Positions 1-11,180 of a stretch of 64,000 nucleotides of DNA are shown in pieces; positions within the stretch are counted from its first letter, which is position 1, and each line of letters starts with the position of its first letter. Both the position numbers and the translations under genes were made by a program. Origin of the DNA: Endomychus coccineus. Its lineage: Eukaryota > Arthropoda > Insecta > Coleoptera > Endomychidae. The DNA lies in contig OY294067.1 of the NCBI GenBank assembly GCA_958510875.1, positions 265,520,180 through 265,584,179 on the forward strand, written 5' to 3'. A model generated the notes under the pieces. The model was not told where the DNA came from. It worked only from the letters and a program-made list of their open reading frames with translations, and did no database searches.

Positions 1-59
1 GTCGTGCATCTGGGCCGCGGAATCCATCCACAAACCAAGTCAAGAACGTGGAAACCACA

Positions 60-785
60 ATTCAAGATAATAGCTACATATTCTATATTTCGATGATGAG
101 ATATTATGTCGTTACTAAATTTCAGTAATAGTAAATATAGTTTTAGTTTACCATACCATATTGTATTAAATTTCCTATAACAAACTAGAGAATCGTGAGA
201 TGAAATCCTTCCAATTAAACTTGTATGAGGAGCTGGCTAGATTTTAGACAGGAGATTGAATTAAGAGGTATATGATCAGGCTGTGTGCTCTGCTAAAAGT
301 TAATTGACAATGGGTATTTGCTTAATTTAATTTTGTATTGTTTCGCTCAAGAGGCATGAGTGCTTTCAGTTCGTACTTCCTTCGTTCGTTAGACGTTTCC
401 AAGTACATTAGTGCATAATCCGATGCAGACGAAGCTTAAATTACCTAACAAGAAATTTTACCGGAAGTGAATTTAATTCGTGAACCTTTTCCCTCTGAAC
501 TAATTAATGCAATCTCTATTATTAGTGCGTCTGTCACTATTTAGGCACAATCGTGAACATTAAAGCTTCTCAGATATTTTGCATGCAAAATGGACCCAAA
601 TTGAATATATTAGAACCAGTGAGATAATATTAAATAGAATAGTCACATAGTATTGTTGATCGAATGGATATTAATAAATCACCAATAATCAATAACTTTT
701 TCACAACATTCTTGTGAACGTCATTCTAATCAAAGAGTTTTACCATGCATGATTCGCTCGTAATGACATACGAATTGGAATTTAC
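60..785. other. AT-rich stretch, no gene seen
   Basis: No ORF with recognisable features and no clear repeat. It ends at the T-rich tract that marks the 3' tail of the minus-strand LINE. Confidence 0.5.
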
Positions 786-1970
786 AAAGCTTTATTTATT
801 TTTATTTTTATTTTATTAACATATAAAGAGCAGTCCACAGACAAAATCCTAAGAAAACTGAAAAAAAAACAAAACCACATCAGATGATGTCACGCGCCGA
901 GCGTGCTCCCAAAAAATTACAAAATATAAGAAACTTATATAGAAAACAAAATAACTACTATTAATATAAACGAGGAATGATCACAGAGGCCAATCATCAC
1001 CACAAACCACAACGATCAGGGTCACCGCAAAAATGCTTCCACAATTTCCCTCCTAAATGGGACAATACTATCATGAAATATATCCAGTGTTATATTTAAA
1101 CTGTTGTAGAGTTGCATCATTCTGTTAACTGGGCTGTGGATTACAACAGCACATTTTGGCCAATGTATCGAACATAAAGATGAATCTCACGCATTTGCTC
1201 TAAGAACTCTTAAAATCAAAAGAGAAATAACATTTGTGTCCACCATATTAAGTTTGATCTTAAACAGAAAAACTGAATCTGATATCTTCCTTCTATCACT
1301 AATCGTTCCTTGTACGTTCCATGTATCATATATATTCCAAATCTTGTAAATTATAAATATACTGTAAATCTTTGCTGCACAGATTCAATTCTATTAGAAT
1401 TCCTCGCAAAAGTAAGGTTACCAGACAGAAGAACAATACTCCAAATGGGATCTCACATTGGCAAAATAACATCTCATAAGTGTATCTTCACTCCTAAACT
1501 GTTTCCCCGTTCTCAAAAGGAACCTCATCGTTTTATTAGCCCTATTTGACTATGGCATTTATATGAGGAATAAAGGTAAGTTCACTGTTAAATATTACAC
1601 CCAGGTTCCTAACCTGCCTAACTTAGGTAAATCATGTAATTCTATATTATAAGCACTGTTTTTATATTGACCGGTTTCATCGAAAAGGTGATTACACTAC
1701 ATTTGGTGTAATTGAGGTATAATTTATTTCATTTGCACCAATCTGCAAGTTTATCGAAGTCCGTCTGCAATATGATCGTATCATGCTGGTTCCTGATGCT
1801 ACGAAATACCTTCAAATCATCAGCATATACAAGTATGTTGTAGCTAAATTGATAGTAAATATCATCCACAAAGATAGCAAACAAAGTGGGACCAGAAACC
1901 GATGCCTTTGGTACGCCTGACAATGCAAGTATCTGAAAGGAAGCCGTTATATGCAACACCAATAGTGAAT
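785..1970 (-). pseudogene. Non-LTR retrotransposon (Jockey-like LINE), 5'-truncated 3' end
   Basis: On the minus strand at 1962-1729 the translation carries the reverse transcriptase palm: a GVPK-SVSGPTLF block (family GVPQGSxLGPLLF), then the catalytic YADDLKVF, then LQTDFDKLADWC. Downstream toward 1560 come pieces such as NLGVIFNSELTF and, near 1380, a weak IESVQ block, which fit the RT thumb and C-terminal region. Stops and frameshifts interrupt all of it, so it is dead. The T-rich tract at about 789-826 reads on the minus strand as an A-rich TAAA-like tail and sets the 3' end. The 5' part (endonuclease, ORF1) is missing, as is usual for truncated LINE insertions. The catalytic YADD is intact. 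Clade assignment to Jockey-like is an inference from motif style. It abuts the left end of a mariner. Confidence 0.75.
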
Positions 1971-1985
1971 GCTAGTTTTAGAAAA

Positions 1986-3560
1986 GGACGGCAAAGTGAA
2001 AAGTCCGTGAAAAATAAAGATGCGCACACTCGAAAATCACATGTGACATTTGTGACGTACCATCTTTAACTAGAACGCACTGAAATTTTCAGACTGATAT
2101 GTCATTCAGCTCTGCTATGACACCCATTGAAAGTAAGCAACCTTGAAGATTTATGTAAACATGGAATCAGTGAATCTCGCGTCTTGATTAAACATTATTT
2201 CTTGCGTGGAAAAAACATTAGGCAAACCAAGGCATCGCTTGTTAAACATTATGGGGACTTCTAACCATCGATTGGAACGATTCACAAGTGGTTTACTGAT
2301 TTTCGTCGTGGTAGTATGACCACAAAGGACGCCGAACGTTCTGGTCTTCCAATTGGGGTTACAAAGTCAGAAATTGTCTATAAAATGCATGGTATGATAT
2401 TGGACGATCGACGAGTTAAAGTGCACGGGATTGCTGAGGCTATGCGCATCTCAATCGAACGAGTACGGAACATTTTGCATACATTTTTGAATATGAGAAA
2501 GCTATCTCCCAGATGGGTGCCGCATTAGCTCTCTGTTGACAACGAGTGCGACCGTGTGACAACTTCAAAAATGCGAAGTCTTCAAAAGTCTCATGTAACT
2601 GATGGAAGTTGTTCTATGGGATCTCAGAAGGTTGTGGATACCAATTTCGGCTGCATTATCATGTTATAGTTGATTTATTTAAAGGCTGGCCGGAATTCCA
2701 GGTTTCGGAACGCTGTGACATGTTGCCTTAGCTTCAGAGATGAAAACTAACGATAGTGTATTATGACTGGCTTATGTCACAGTCGATGAGATCGACTAAA
2801 TTCATTATTTTTCCATACTCACCCGTTATGAAATTTGGAAAAATGCGAAATTTTCAAAGTCTCATGTAACTGATGGAAGCTGTTCTAGGGGATCCCAGAA
2901 GGTTGTGGATACCAATTTCGGGTGCATTAATCATGTTACATATGATTTTATAGTGGATTATTTAAACACACGAAACAGTTGTCCTGGCGAATCGCAGCCG
3001 AAAAAGGTCAAATTGGGTTTATCGGTCAACGAAGTCATGCCAACTTTTTTTTGGGATGCATACGGTATCCTCAATATCGATTACCTTGAAAAGAGCAAAA
3101 CGATCCCCGAAGTATAATATGCAGATCTGTTGTATCGATTCGCCGCCGATTTAAAGCAAAAGCGGCCTAATTTGACAAAGAAAAAAGTGCTCTCCCACTA
3201 GGACAACGCACTGGCACATAAATCCGCAGTCGCAATGGCAAAATTGCATGAATAGCGCTACGAATTAGTTCGTCATCCACAATATACTCTAGATTTGGCC
3301 CCTGCAACATTTATCTATTTCCAAACATGAAGAAATGGCTCTGCGGAAAGAAATTTGGCTCCAACGATGAGTTCATCGCTGAAACAAACGCCTATTTTGA
3401 ATGATTGCCGAAATCGTATTATTTTGAAGGATCGAAAAATTAGAATAGCGTTTAACGAAGTGTATCCGGCTACACAGAGTTTATGTTGAGAAATAAAATA
3501 AGTTTTGATCAAATAAATCTTTTCTTATTCCAATTTTCAGGGACTGTTCACCTTTCCTCG
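1986..3560 (+). mobile_element. mariner (Tc1/mariner superfamily) transposon, decayed
   Basis: Inverted terminal repeats match at both ends: left GGCAAAGTGAAAAGTCC (from 1990) and, reverse-complemented, right AGGTGAACAGTCCCTG (ending at 3560). A TA dinucleotide follows the right end (3561-3562); the left TA is mutated to AA. The interior holds a mariner transposase relic in the plus direction. The same ITR occurs on the mariner at 10817-12071. Within this copy a block of about 265 bp is duplicated in tandem (from about 2565 and about 2835). Confidence 0.75.
2160..3485 (+). pseudogene. mariner transposase, dead
   Basis: The reading starts near 2160 (MESVN..., then a helix-turn-helix-like region with RGKNIRQTK) and continues through DDRRVKVHGIAEAM and ERVRNILHT near 2400-2480. 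The C-terminal catalytic region is near 3196-3310: a stop sits just before DNALAHKSAVAMAKLHE, and the segment RYELVRHPQYTLDLAPAT follows. In the mariner DD34D triad the third aspartate sits in 'PxDFF'; here the position reads T, so the triad is broken. A tandem duplication of about 265 bp (2573-2673 repeated at 2840-2940) and several stops further disrupt it. It is homologous to the reverse-strand transposase at 11.2-12.06 kb, which retains the third aspartate. Confidence 0.75.
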
Positions 3561-3562
3561 TA

Positions 3563-4865
3563 TAGTCGCATTTGTATCCTATTTTCACGACAGCGAGAGC
3601 TGGTGAATGCCTACATTGATAGACGTTGGCAAAGCAGTCATGTTTGTATTGTCTCCCCAACGAAGTAGGTCGTTTTTACTATTTCAACCATTTCACTTAA
3701 TTCGAAACATTCATTTTAATTTTTACTTTTGTCACCATTTTAATTTGATTTAATATTACTATTAAGAAGTATATTTTTTTTACTGGATGCTCTTCCTCTG
3801 TGCCATCAATGTGAGGTGGGGATTGTTCAGAGTCCAGGAGTGGTTATTTCGTGTATTTACTGTTCCTTCTCTTTCAAAGTTATCATCGGTCCAAATGATG
3901 TTGCGCCAAAAATGGAGCTTTTCTTGAATCCTCACCAAAAGGTATTCGCAGAAAGGCTGAAAAGTAACATCCTGTGTAGTTATTAAACATTTGTTAACTC
4001 ACACTTCACTATTCAATCCAATTATTCCTACGAGAATACAGCGATTTCCCTATTGTGTAGTAGTTCGTTATGTGATGTTCACTTTAAAAAGGAAGCACGT
4101 GAAACGACAAAGTATATTCCCAGATGATCCGCTGAAATCTTCAGAATAATTTTGCGACTTCGCAACAGTAAATCACAAAATTAAAACGTGGGAGTTTTCG
4201 AGACTGATGAAACTTTTGTCAGTCCCCGTTGCAATTAATTTAAAGATTAAATTGGAATTTCACTGAAAAGTCTTGTTATACAAATATAAATAACTGTTTT
4301 TGTATCAACATCTTGAAATTTGTCAAAGCCATACAGTACATTCGATCCGTTCTGTTTTAAGCGTTTCGAATAATTAGAAAAGTTCACCAACTGTCTGTGA
4401 AAACAGACTTCAAAGATATATATATTTACGTCTCCAGGAACGTAATTTTTGACGTTGTAAGACTGCGTGGAGTTATCCTTGCAAATCTGTTATTCCTTTG
4501 ATATTCAGATATGAAGGATAACAGAAACACTCGCCACTAGAGGTAATATATAAATAGAGATAATAAGCTCCTATAAGCGTATATGTTAAATAGTTATGCA
4601 GCGTAACCCATAGAACTATTATACAGTACACTTTTCACACCCTTATTCATATTTAACATGTTGACCTAAAGCCCGAGACACATACAAAATAATCACATAA
4701 TAGGAAATCAATATGGAAAATATATTGCACATAATTAGAAACAGATGATATGTCTTCAACGTAAAATTATATTCTATATCATTATATTGAAAGTTTATTC
4801 GATTTGATAGCATAGCTGTTTATACCTGTGTTTTACAAGGGTCGATACTAGGACATTTAGTATAT
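3563..4865. other. No gene or clear repeat seen
   Basis: AT-rich sequence between the mariner and the Tc1 remnant. Small ORFs have no recognisable motif. Confidence 0.4.
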
Positions 4866-4929
4866 TGTTATATACTAATTTGAATAAAAAACGCAACTCC
4901 TAGTAATAGTTGAGCAATTTAACTAAAAT

Positions 4930-5395
4930 TATTATAGAACAAGCACATTAATGTAGCTAGTAAATGATTAGATGTTGAAGCGAAAAAAACAAGACAACAT
5001 GTTCAATGTCACCTTGAGGTATCCTATCCTTGGCTTCTTGGATACGAAGTCGAAGATCATCTAAATTGTGAGGGGGGTGGCGTAAACTACTCAGTCTTGT
5101 GCCGATTATATCCCAGACATGTTCAATCGGCGAGAGATCAGGTGAATGTGCAGACCATAGAAGCACCACCACATCAGCATCTTCTAAATACTACGTTGTA
5201 ACCCTTGCCGTATGAGGGCGGGCATTATCCTGTTGCAAAATTGGATTAATTAACTCTCGAAGATATGGCACTGCAACAGGTTCCAACACGTTGGTTATGT
5301 AATTGGCTGCATTTAAACTGCCCTGGACGAAAACTGAAGCTGACCTACTGCCATAACATTGCACCCCAAACCATTACTCCCAAGGTAAGGGCATA
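4930..5395 (-). pseudogene. Tc1-like transposase C-terminal half (DD34E), dead
   Basis: On the minus strand the catalytic core reads NPILQQDNARPHTARVTT (about 5250-5195), a stop, then VVVLLWSAHSPDLSPIE and HVWDIIGTRL (5175-5090). Between the aspartate of QDN and the glutamate of PIEHVWD there are 34 positions counting the stop as one residue, which is the DD34E signature of Tc1 transposases. Upstream (5395-5290) fragments such as GSLNAANYITNVLEPV and VMVWGAM are in shifted frames. The C-terminus continues to 4957. The first catalytic aspartate and the DNA-binding domain are absent or unrecognisable. I could not find a convincing terminal repeat pair. Confidence 0.8.
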
Positions 5396-5399
5396 ATGG

Positions 5400-5826
5400 G
5401 AATTTTTCAAAAAAAAATGCATTTCTGCAAGAAAGATATTCGGTTTCCAGAATCTAGGCAACGCACGATTTGCGAGTAAACCCCACACAGACCTTCAAAT
5501 ACTAAATTTTGTACATAACAGATTTCTAGACTTAATATTTCGAAATTGTCCACAGAAAAACGCATTTTCGCAAAATAATTCCTTGGCTTACAGAAGGAAA
5601 ACAAATTTTATAAACAACAGATTTCTATTACAAAAAATTCACGCCAAAGCCAAAGGCTTAAGGCTTAAAATACAAATTGAAATTTCCCGCTTGTAGATAT
5701 TTCCAAAAGCAAAATAGTACAATGTAGGTAATTATAGATTTGATTTTTCTCTATTCCATTTCAAGCAAACGAAACTTGAGTCTGCGTTTTTTGTGAAACA
5801 AATTGAACATTTACCAAATATAGACA
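5400..5826. other. No gene seen
   Basis: AT-rich stretch between the Tc1 fragment and the PLE. It has loose internal similarity between about 5415 and 5600 but no ORF of note. Confidence 0.35.
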
Positions 5827-5910
5827 ATGATTGGCATATGTTATGTACCTATTTCCTTTCATATATGTCTTATTCCTTGTTCCTTATATCTATATCAATT
5901 TTTGCTCATG

Positions 5911-6840
5911 GGAACTGTCAAAAACATTGACATGAAGGACTATATGTATTGTCAACCTAACTTGCATGATACCACAACACCCAATATCCGTTTCACCATG
6001 GAAGTCGAATCGCAAGGTTCACTCCCGTTCCTGGATGTGTTGGTTACTCGACAGACTGACGGTACTTTAGGACATTCTGTGTATCGGAAACCCACCCATA
6101 CCGATAGATACCTCAATGGTCTTTCCCACCACCACCCTGCCCAAAAGCAATCTGTCATAAACTCCCTGGTCCACAGAGCTGTCAACCTATCTCAGCCTCA
6201 ATCTTCAAAATCAGAATTAAAACATCTATCATCTGCCTTATTATCAAATAATTTCTCCCATTACAACATTCAAAAAGCCATAAAGTAATACACTTCACCT
6301 AAAATTCCAAATCGACCTGAGCCAGAAACCCTCCCACCTGCTTTATCCACGGCCTATCTTCCATATATTCAAAACATAACAGATCGAATTTCCAAAATCC
6401 TCAAAAAACATAATATTTCTACCCGTTTTTCCACACTTCCAAAATTATCTCAGTTTTACAAACCTATTAAAGATCCCCTTCCTCCTCTCCACTTAGAAGG
6501 TGTTTATAGTATTCCCTGTTCTTGCGGTAAATTCTACATTGGTGAAACAGGTCGTACAGTAGCTACTCGTGTGAAAGAACATGAGCGCCGTACAAGACTT
6601 CGTGACACCAGTAGATCTGCACTTGCGGAACACAAGTTTAACACAAATCATCAAATCCTTTTTGAAGATACTAAAATCCTAGTCCGAGCCCCAAACTTCT
6701 ATCAGCGAAAAATCCTTGAAGCTATAGAAATCCTAAAACATCCGAATAATCTGAACCGTGACTCAGGATATTACCTTCCCAACATTTCCACTTCGCACAT
6801 GGTCGCACAACGGCAGGAACAGGTGCCGGAACGAAGTTAA
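5911..6840 (+). pseudogene. PLE RT C-terminus plus GIY-YIG endonuclease, disrupted
   Basis: 5911-6288 encodes the conserved post-palm block of PLE RTs: IRFTMEVESQGSLPFLDVLV, then HSVYRKPTHTDRYLNGLSHH and HPAQKQSVINSLVHRAV. A stop falls at 6286-6288. Coding then continues from about 6290 with ATAYLPYIQ-like linker sequence and NISTRFSTLPKLSQFYKP into the endonuclease. The GIY-YIG core is at about 6500-6560: GVYSIPCSCGKFYIGETGR, with the two tyrosines and YIG in place, followed by the arginine of TRVKEHERR and the downstream glutamate of KILEAIEILKHP near 6710-6740. The frame ends at 6838-6840. The endonuclease half is a clean ORF from 6571, so this copy is fairly young. The palm with catalytic aspartates is absent, so it cannot be autonomous. 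Confidence 0.85.
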
Positions 6841-6943
6841 CCACCGGAACAAAGGCAGTGAACTATGTAGCGTGAAGGATTTTTCCTACAATAAATACGG
6901 CTACAGAAACCAGTAGAACCAGTTTCAGTTCAAGCCTCAAGCC

Positions 6944-6986
6944 TGCCCTGAAGATGCCACCTGTAATGGTTGGCGAAACGTCGGCA
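6944..6986 (+). ncRNA. Hammerhead ribozyme, type I, in PLE 3' region
   Basis: The conserved core is complete: CTGAAGA at 6948-6954 and GAAA at 6975-6978. Stem I pairs TGCC (6944-6947) with GGCA (6983-6986), four of four. Stem II pairs GCC/GGC and ACC/GGT with one bulged U and a six-base loop. Stem III is minimal: after GAAA comes CGTC, so ACGU is self-complementary and would suit a dimeric ribozyme. Predicted cleavage is after C6982. Minimal stem III hammerheads are known from PLEs. No cleavage was tested. Confidence 0.7.
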
Positions 6987-7040
6987 TCAAGTCGAGCTAT
7001 TGTGACGCGGAATCCATCCGGAAGACAAGATTTTTCAATT

Positions 7041-8470
7041 AATAAATTGTATAATTTCCGACAAATATGGGATGTACAAAATCAATTGTGAGTCGTGTTC
7101 AAAATGTCAAGCTAGAAGATACATTTATTAGGTTTAAAGAACATTTTGCCCAAATAAAAAGAATAATGGTGAAAATTCAGCCGTAGCCGAACATATTTTA
7201 AAACACAGTATACATTTGACTAATTCCCTCTAGTTTGTATCTCACATTTACGCATTTTAATTTTATAGTTTGGTTCTTTTATTTTCGGAAATTACGAAGT
7301 AAAGTAAACTGTTTTAATGCTATTGCAAAAAGTAAATGTTATTATTCCATGGACGTCTTAATATCACCAGTTTTCTGATTTTGAAATATTCAAAAGATAT
7401 ATCGGAGACACGGAAACACGTTAATAAAACATGTAAAGAATGACCAAAGAAATATAAAGTGACTACCGTCGAACCGGAAGGTGTCCGGTGAGAAATAGCG
7501 TGGCAGGTTCCTGATTTAATCTGGTATTGAACAGGCGAACGTGCTTTAGATAAAGGGTCGTTGAAGGGTCTCATGCGAATCGCTTTCGACTGTTCACAGC
7601 CCAGATGTACGACTGAACTGGATTATCAATATCTATATCTGTTAGCACGAACGAAAGAAAAATAGAAAGCTAAAATCAATTTAATACACCAGTTATCCGT
7701 TCTTTTTCTACTCGAAATTAATCTCGACTTATAGCCAATATGCTACTTTTTTTTACTTCATTCAGTACCAACATCCTATATTGGGTTTCTTATTGTACTT
7801 CGAAAGGATTTTGTTGAGATGGTATTTGATTAGTTATGGAATATATCATTGTCTGTTCTTTTGTAAGGATATTATGTAGGGATAAAAACAGACATTGTAA
7901 TTCACGTAACCTAACCGGGCGTTCTATTAATGTAATGAATTACTGTATTACTCCTACGTTTGATAGTTATTTGAAATCAATACAATCATTACTGTCATAT
8001 TTATTTTGCAGGCTTGTACAATTTCTAAAGTTTGGTTTGCAGGTTCGAGTTGTACATGAAGTATTACGTGAATTCTCGGAATATTTTTTCAATATAGCTT
8101 GTGGATTTCTAATATTTTTCGTGTAATAACCTTTATCTTTAGTACAAAACGCTATTAAATTGAGATAGTAATTTTTTAATATTTGACACTACTTAGCTTA
8201 GTTTTGACCGGAAATTTTCAATACGTACACGTTTTTCCTTTGGATCTTTGGACAATGTCAAGATTTGAATTGTCAGATCAGCAGTAGTGTAATTTCCTCT
8301 TCTGAGTAAGAAAATCTTCTATTCCTATTCATTCCATATTTAATCCCACCTGGACCTAAGAATTCTCTTGAACCAGGTTATATGGCACAAGGTATATTTT
8401 CGTGTAGCGCCCAAACGGTTAATGCATTCCACTTCAAATTTTGACACGAACTAGATATGATGCTCGAAAT
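7041..8470. other. No gene or recognised element
   Basis: AT-rich. A 96-codon ORF at 7836-8126 and an 84-codon minus ORF near 7.3-7.57 kb show no family motif and look like chance ORFs. Confidence 0.4.
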
Positions 8471-8479
8471 TTACTGGCG

Positions 8480-9400
8480 TGAAAATTTAAACTCATACCT
8501 TGAGCTGTTTTGAATTTTTGAGCATAGCGGTCTGTCGAAATACTCGACCCTACTCGCTAGCCATCTGGCCGATTGTAGAGGGAAATTGTTGCGATTTGTA
8601 CACGTATCGGAGCGCCCCTACGATGTACTGGCGGTCGTTGAAAGAACTCGATAGTAAGCGATATAGTTGTGGCCGCAAACCATATGACGGCAGTTTCCCA
8701 AGAAGGTTTTGGCCAATGCTATAGCTAGAGGTTCCCCATGTTTTTCAATAGATTTCTGCCATATATGTGTTACGTAGGCAAGTAGTTCAACTGTCTACTC
8801 TCTGCTGACGAACGCCATATTGATGGTCATTACGATTTTGGAACTCCTTAGGTATTGGATGATCACGATGTTGATTGCTTTTTTCATCACTTTAGACATC
8901 ACAGATAATAGTGCAATGGGTCTATACTTATTAGGCAGGGTCTTCTTTACTTTTTTAAGAGCTGGTTGAACTCTAGCTGTCTTCCAGCTGGTAGGAAAGA
9001 CACCAAGTTTGTATGAAACAGTAAACAACCTACATAAAACTGTTGTTAATTCAGGCGCACATTCCTTGAAAACGATAGGTGGGATTCCGTCTGGTCACAT
9101 AGACTTTTTTGTATTGACATCAAGCAGAATGCGCCTAATTGTGCGCTGATGAAAAAAAATTCAAGCATATGGCTATCGATGGCAGCAATTTTAGGAGGGT
9201 TCTTCCCTTGTGGATCCAAAGTGGTACAAACACTCCAGCAAAAAGGTTGACTTGTGTGCCATCATCTTAACTTGATAACTTGTTAGAGATTTTACCACCC
9301 TAAGGGAGGAAATGTGCTGTTTTCTACCGCAATTCAAGGGTCGTAAACGTAATTTTCTAAGGGGGTACTGGAAAAAATATTTTTCATTCAATCTGTGGTG
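8480..9400 (-). pseudogene. LINE reverse transcriptase fragment
   Basis: Minus-strand translation from about 9240 to 9160 gives EEPSPKIAAIDSHML, then a shifted-frame TIRRIL-like block. About 9105-9060 reads PDGIPPIVFKECAPEL with a stop where a glycine is expected. 9028-8870 reads KLGVFPTSWKTARVQPALKK and NKYRPIALLSVMSKVMKK, the classic LINE RT fingers block (FPxxWKxAxVxPIxKK, NYRPIxLLxxxSKVxE). The frame then runs on through THIWQKSIEKHGEPLAIAL, corresponding to the palm entry. The catalytic YADD region is not found, so the copy is truncated on the 3' side at about 8480. At least three frame changes show that it is dead. It is probably the same broad group as the other LINEs here. Confidence 0.75.
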
Positions 9401-9589
9401 CTGCTATCGATTAATGAGTAAATATTAATTTAATATAATTAATCGAAGTAAAGCATATCATATTATTAATTGTTTAATTTGAATGAAATAATCGATTATT
9501 TCAGTGGTTCAATTGTTCGTTGCTGTTTCCACTCACATCGCGATTTGAAATGCTGACCAGCTTAGAACAAATATGCAATTTTGTTTAAA

Positions 9590-9790
9590 ATATTAACAAA
9601 TTTAATGGAAAGGAATTATCCTCAAATCGGTTCATAGTTTATTGAACAATTTCCCTGAAATTCAATAGAGTTCGTCACCGAACACCAAACGATTTTTTGT
9701 CGAAATTCTGATATGATAGGACCTATCGCTTTTGAGTCGGCCCGAAGAGTATAATAAAATAGGAAATCAAGAAATTCGGTCCTTCAGATT
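9590..9790. repeat. Interspersed repeat D, copy 1
   Basis: Shares blocks with 25955-26560: a TTTCCCTGAAA...CAATAG segment, a CACCAAA...TTTTTGTC segment, and the terminal GAAGAGTATAATAAA (here about 9744-9758). Noncoding and family unknown. Confidence 0.5.
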
Positions 9791-10814
9791 ACATGAAAAT
9801 CAAAAATGATATTGGAACTTTTATACTTCCATGTAATAAGCCCTTTGGTTCAGCAATTTTTCCCAATTTAACCGAAACTGTATTAATTACCGTTTCCGAT
9901 ATCCACATGATGTGGAAATCCTTATTTTGGATACACTGTATATTTTATAAATTTTTTTCTATTTTTCATCAGCTGTCTTTGGACATGACTTTGACCGATT
10001 ACAGCCCAGTCAAAATATACAATTCAAAAAATTACACGCGTGATGATGAAAAAATTTTGATATTGTATCCAGTTTGATATTTAGATAATAAAATATGTCT
10101 GTCTCACGAGAGGCCGCATTTCGATGATTAATAATAATAATAATCCATATATGGTGAGATAGTTCATTGTAGGTCCTCTTGCACAGGCGTCCTAGGTTCT
10201 AAACCTGTTGCCATATTTTTAATGAAGGTTTTTTGGATCCTGCAGCAATATTTCTTGAGCAGTTACGTGTTAGATGCATATACCAATCATGCATCTCAAT
10301 GATAAGTTTATGAAAGAACTCAAGAGCTTTTGTTCAGGAGGGGCAGGGAGATACATACCTCTAAGGAATAAAGATAAAAATTTTCTAGTTGGAATAAGCT
10401 AAATTTTCCAATTGCCAGAATCCCTTGTTTCAAAATGTAGCAAAAGAACAATAACGATAATCTATGATAGAATACTTTTAAGTTATACCACACTCATTTG
10501 AATCGCTTATCTAAATCTTTTGTTTTTGTTTACAGGTGAGACCACGCTCCTTTCTAACACGAATTAGTATAGTGTACACGTAAGTAAATATAATTATCTC
10601 CAGGCGTCCTCCACATACAACAACTCAAGAAAAATGAGAAGAAGTAAAAATAGCATATAATTTAATTTACCCTTTTTTCATTGTATCAAAGCATTTTTCT
10701 ACAGCGATGCAGCAATCATCAAAGACATATGTAAACTGAATATAAACTAAGATTATGAAAGAAAGCGATATTCTTAATGTTCAAATTTGGAAAATGGATG
10801 ATTACAACCACTAA
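9791..10814. other. No gene; short AAT microsatellite
   Basis: Contains a short AAT run near 10128-10143. A 94-codon ORF at 9793-10077 has no motif and is AT-biased, so it is probably noise. Confidence 0.4.
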
Positions 10815-10990
10815 TACGATGGCAAGGGGAAAAGTCCCTGAAAAATGAAAGAAGAAATGATTTATTTGTTCAAAACTTATTTTATATCTCAACATCTTAT
10901 GTATCTCTTGGATAGTAGACTTCCGCGGACAGCTAATCTTGAAAAATCTTGTCTTCCGGATGGATTCCGCGTCACAATAGCTCGACTTGA

Positions 10991-11033
10991 TGCCGACGTT
11001 TCGCCAACCATTACAGGTGGCATCTTCAGGGCA
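10991..11033 (-). ncRNA. Hammerhead ribozyme, PLE type (minus copy)
   Basis: Reverse-strand copy of the 6944-6986 ribozyme, with the same CTGAAGA, GAAA and TGCC/GGCA stem I. No difference seen. Confidence 0.65.
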
Positions 11034-11073
11034 GGCTTGAGGCTTGAACTGAAACCAGTCAAGCAGTCAAGCC

Positions 11074-11116
11074 TGCCCTGAAGATGCCACCTGTAATGGT
11101 TGGCGAAACGTCGGCA
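11074..11116 (+). ncRNA. Hammerhead ribozyme, PLE type (plus copy)
   Basis: Plus-strand copy identical in the core and stem I to that at 6944-6986. It lies 40 bp from the minus copy, so a read-through transcript would form one long hairpin instead of two active ribozymes. Confidence 0.65.
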
Positions 11117-11180
11117 TCAAGTCGAGCTATTGTGACGCGGAATCCATCCGGAAGACAAGATTTTTCAATCTTATGTATCT

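Larger units (their letters stand above)
5870..7040 (+). mobile_element. Penelope-like element (PLE), 5'-truncated, with hammerhead 3' region
   Basis: The element contains the end of the PLE reverse transcriptase, the linker, the GIY-YIG endonuclease and a 3' noncoding region ending in the motif shared with 10938-11168. The 3' end is fixed at about 7038 because both other copies stop at the same GATTTTTCAA. RT motifs with the catalytic aspartates lie upstream in full-length PLEs and are missing here. The 3' region folds as a type I hammerhead ribozyme, listed separately. HHRs are a known feature of eukaryotic PLEs. Confidence 0.85.
10907..11168. mobile_element. Inverted head-to-head PLE tails inside mariner
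   Basis: Left arm about 10938-11060 is the minus-strand copy, and right arm about 11066-11168 the plus-strand copy, of the same PLE 3' region found at about 6925-7038. The arms are essentially identical over about 100 bp and meet near 11062-11066. A 12-bp duplication, TCTTATGTATCT, lies at 10895-10906 and 11169-11180, showing a single insertion event. A 31-bp filler (10907-10937) precedes the left arm. Confidence 0.85.

Noticed and set aside
14..29. GCGGAATCCATCC match to the PLE 3' tail at the window start
   Set aside because: Only 13-14 bases match and the flanks diverge; could be a PLE end cut by the window but is too short to annotate.
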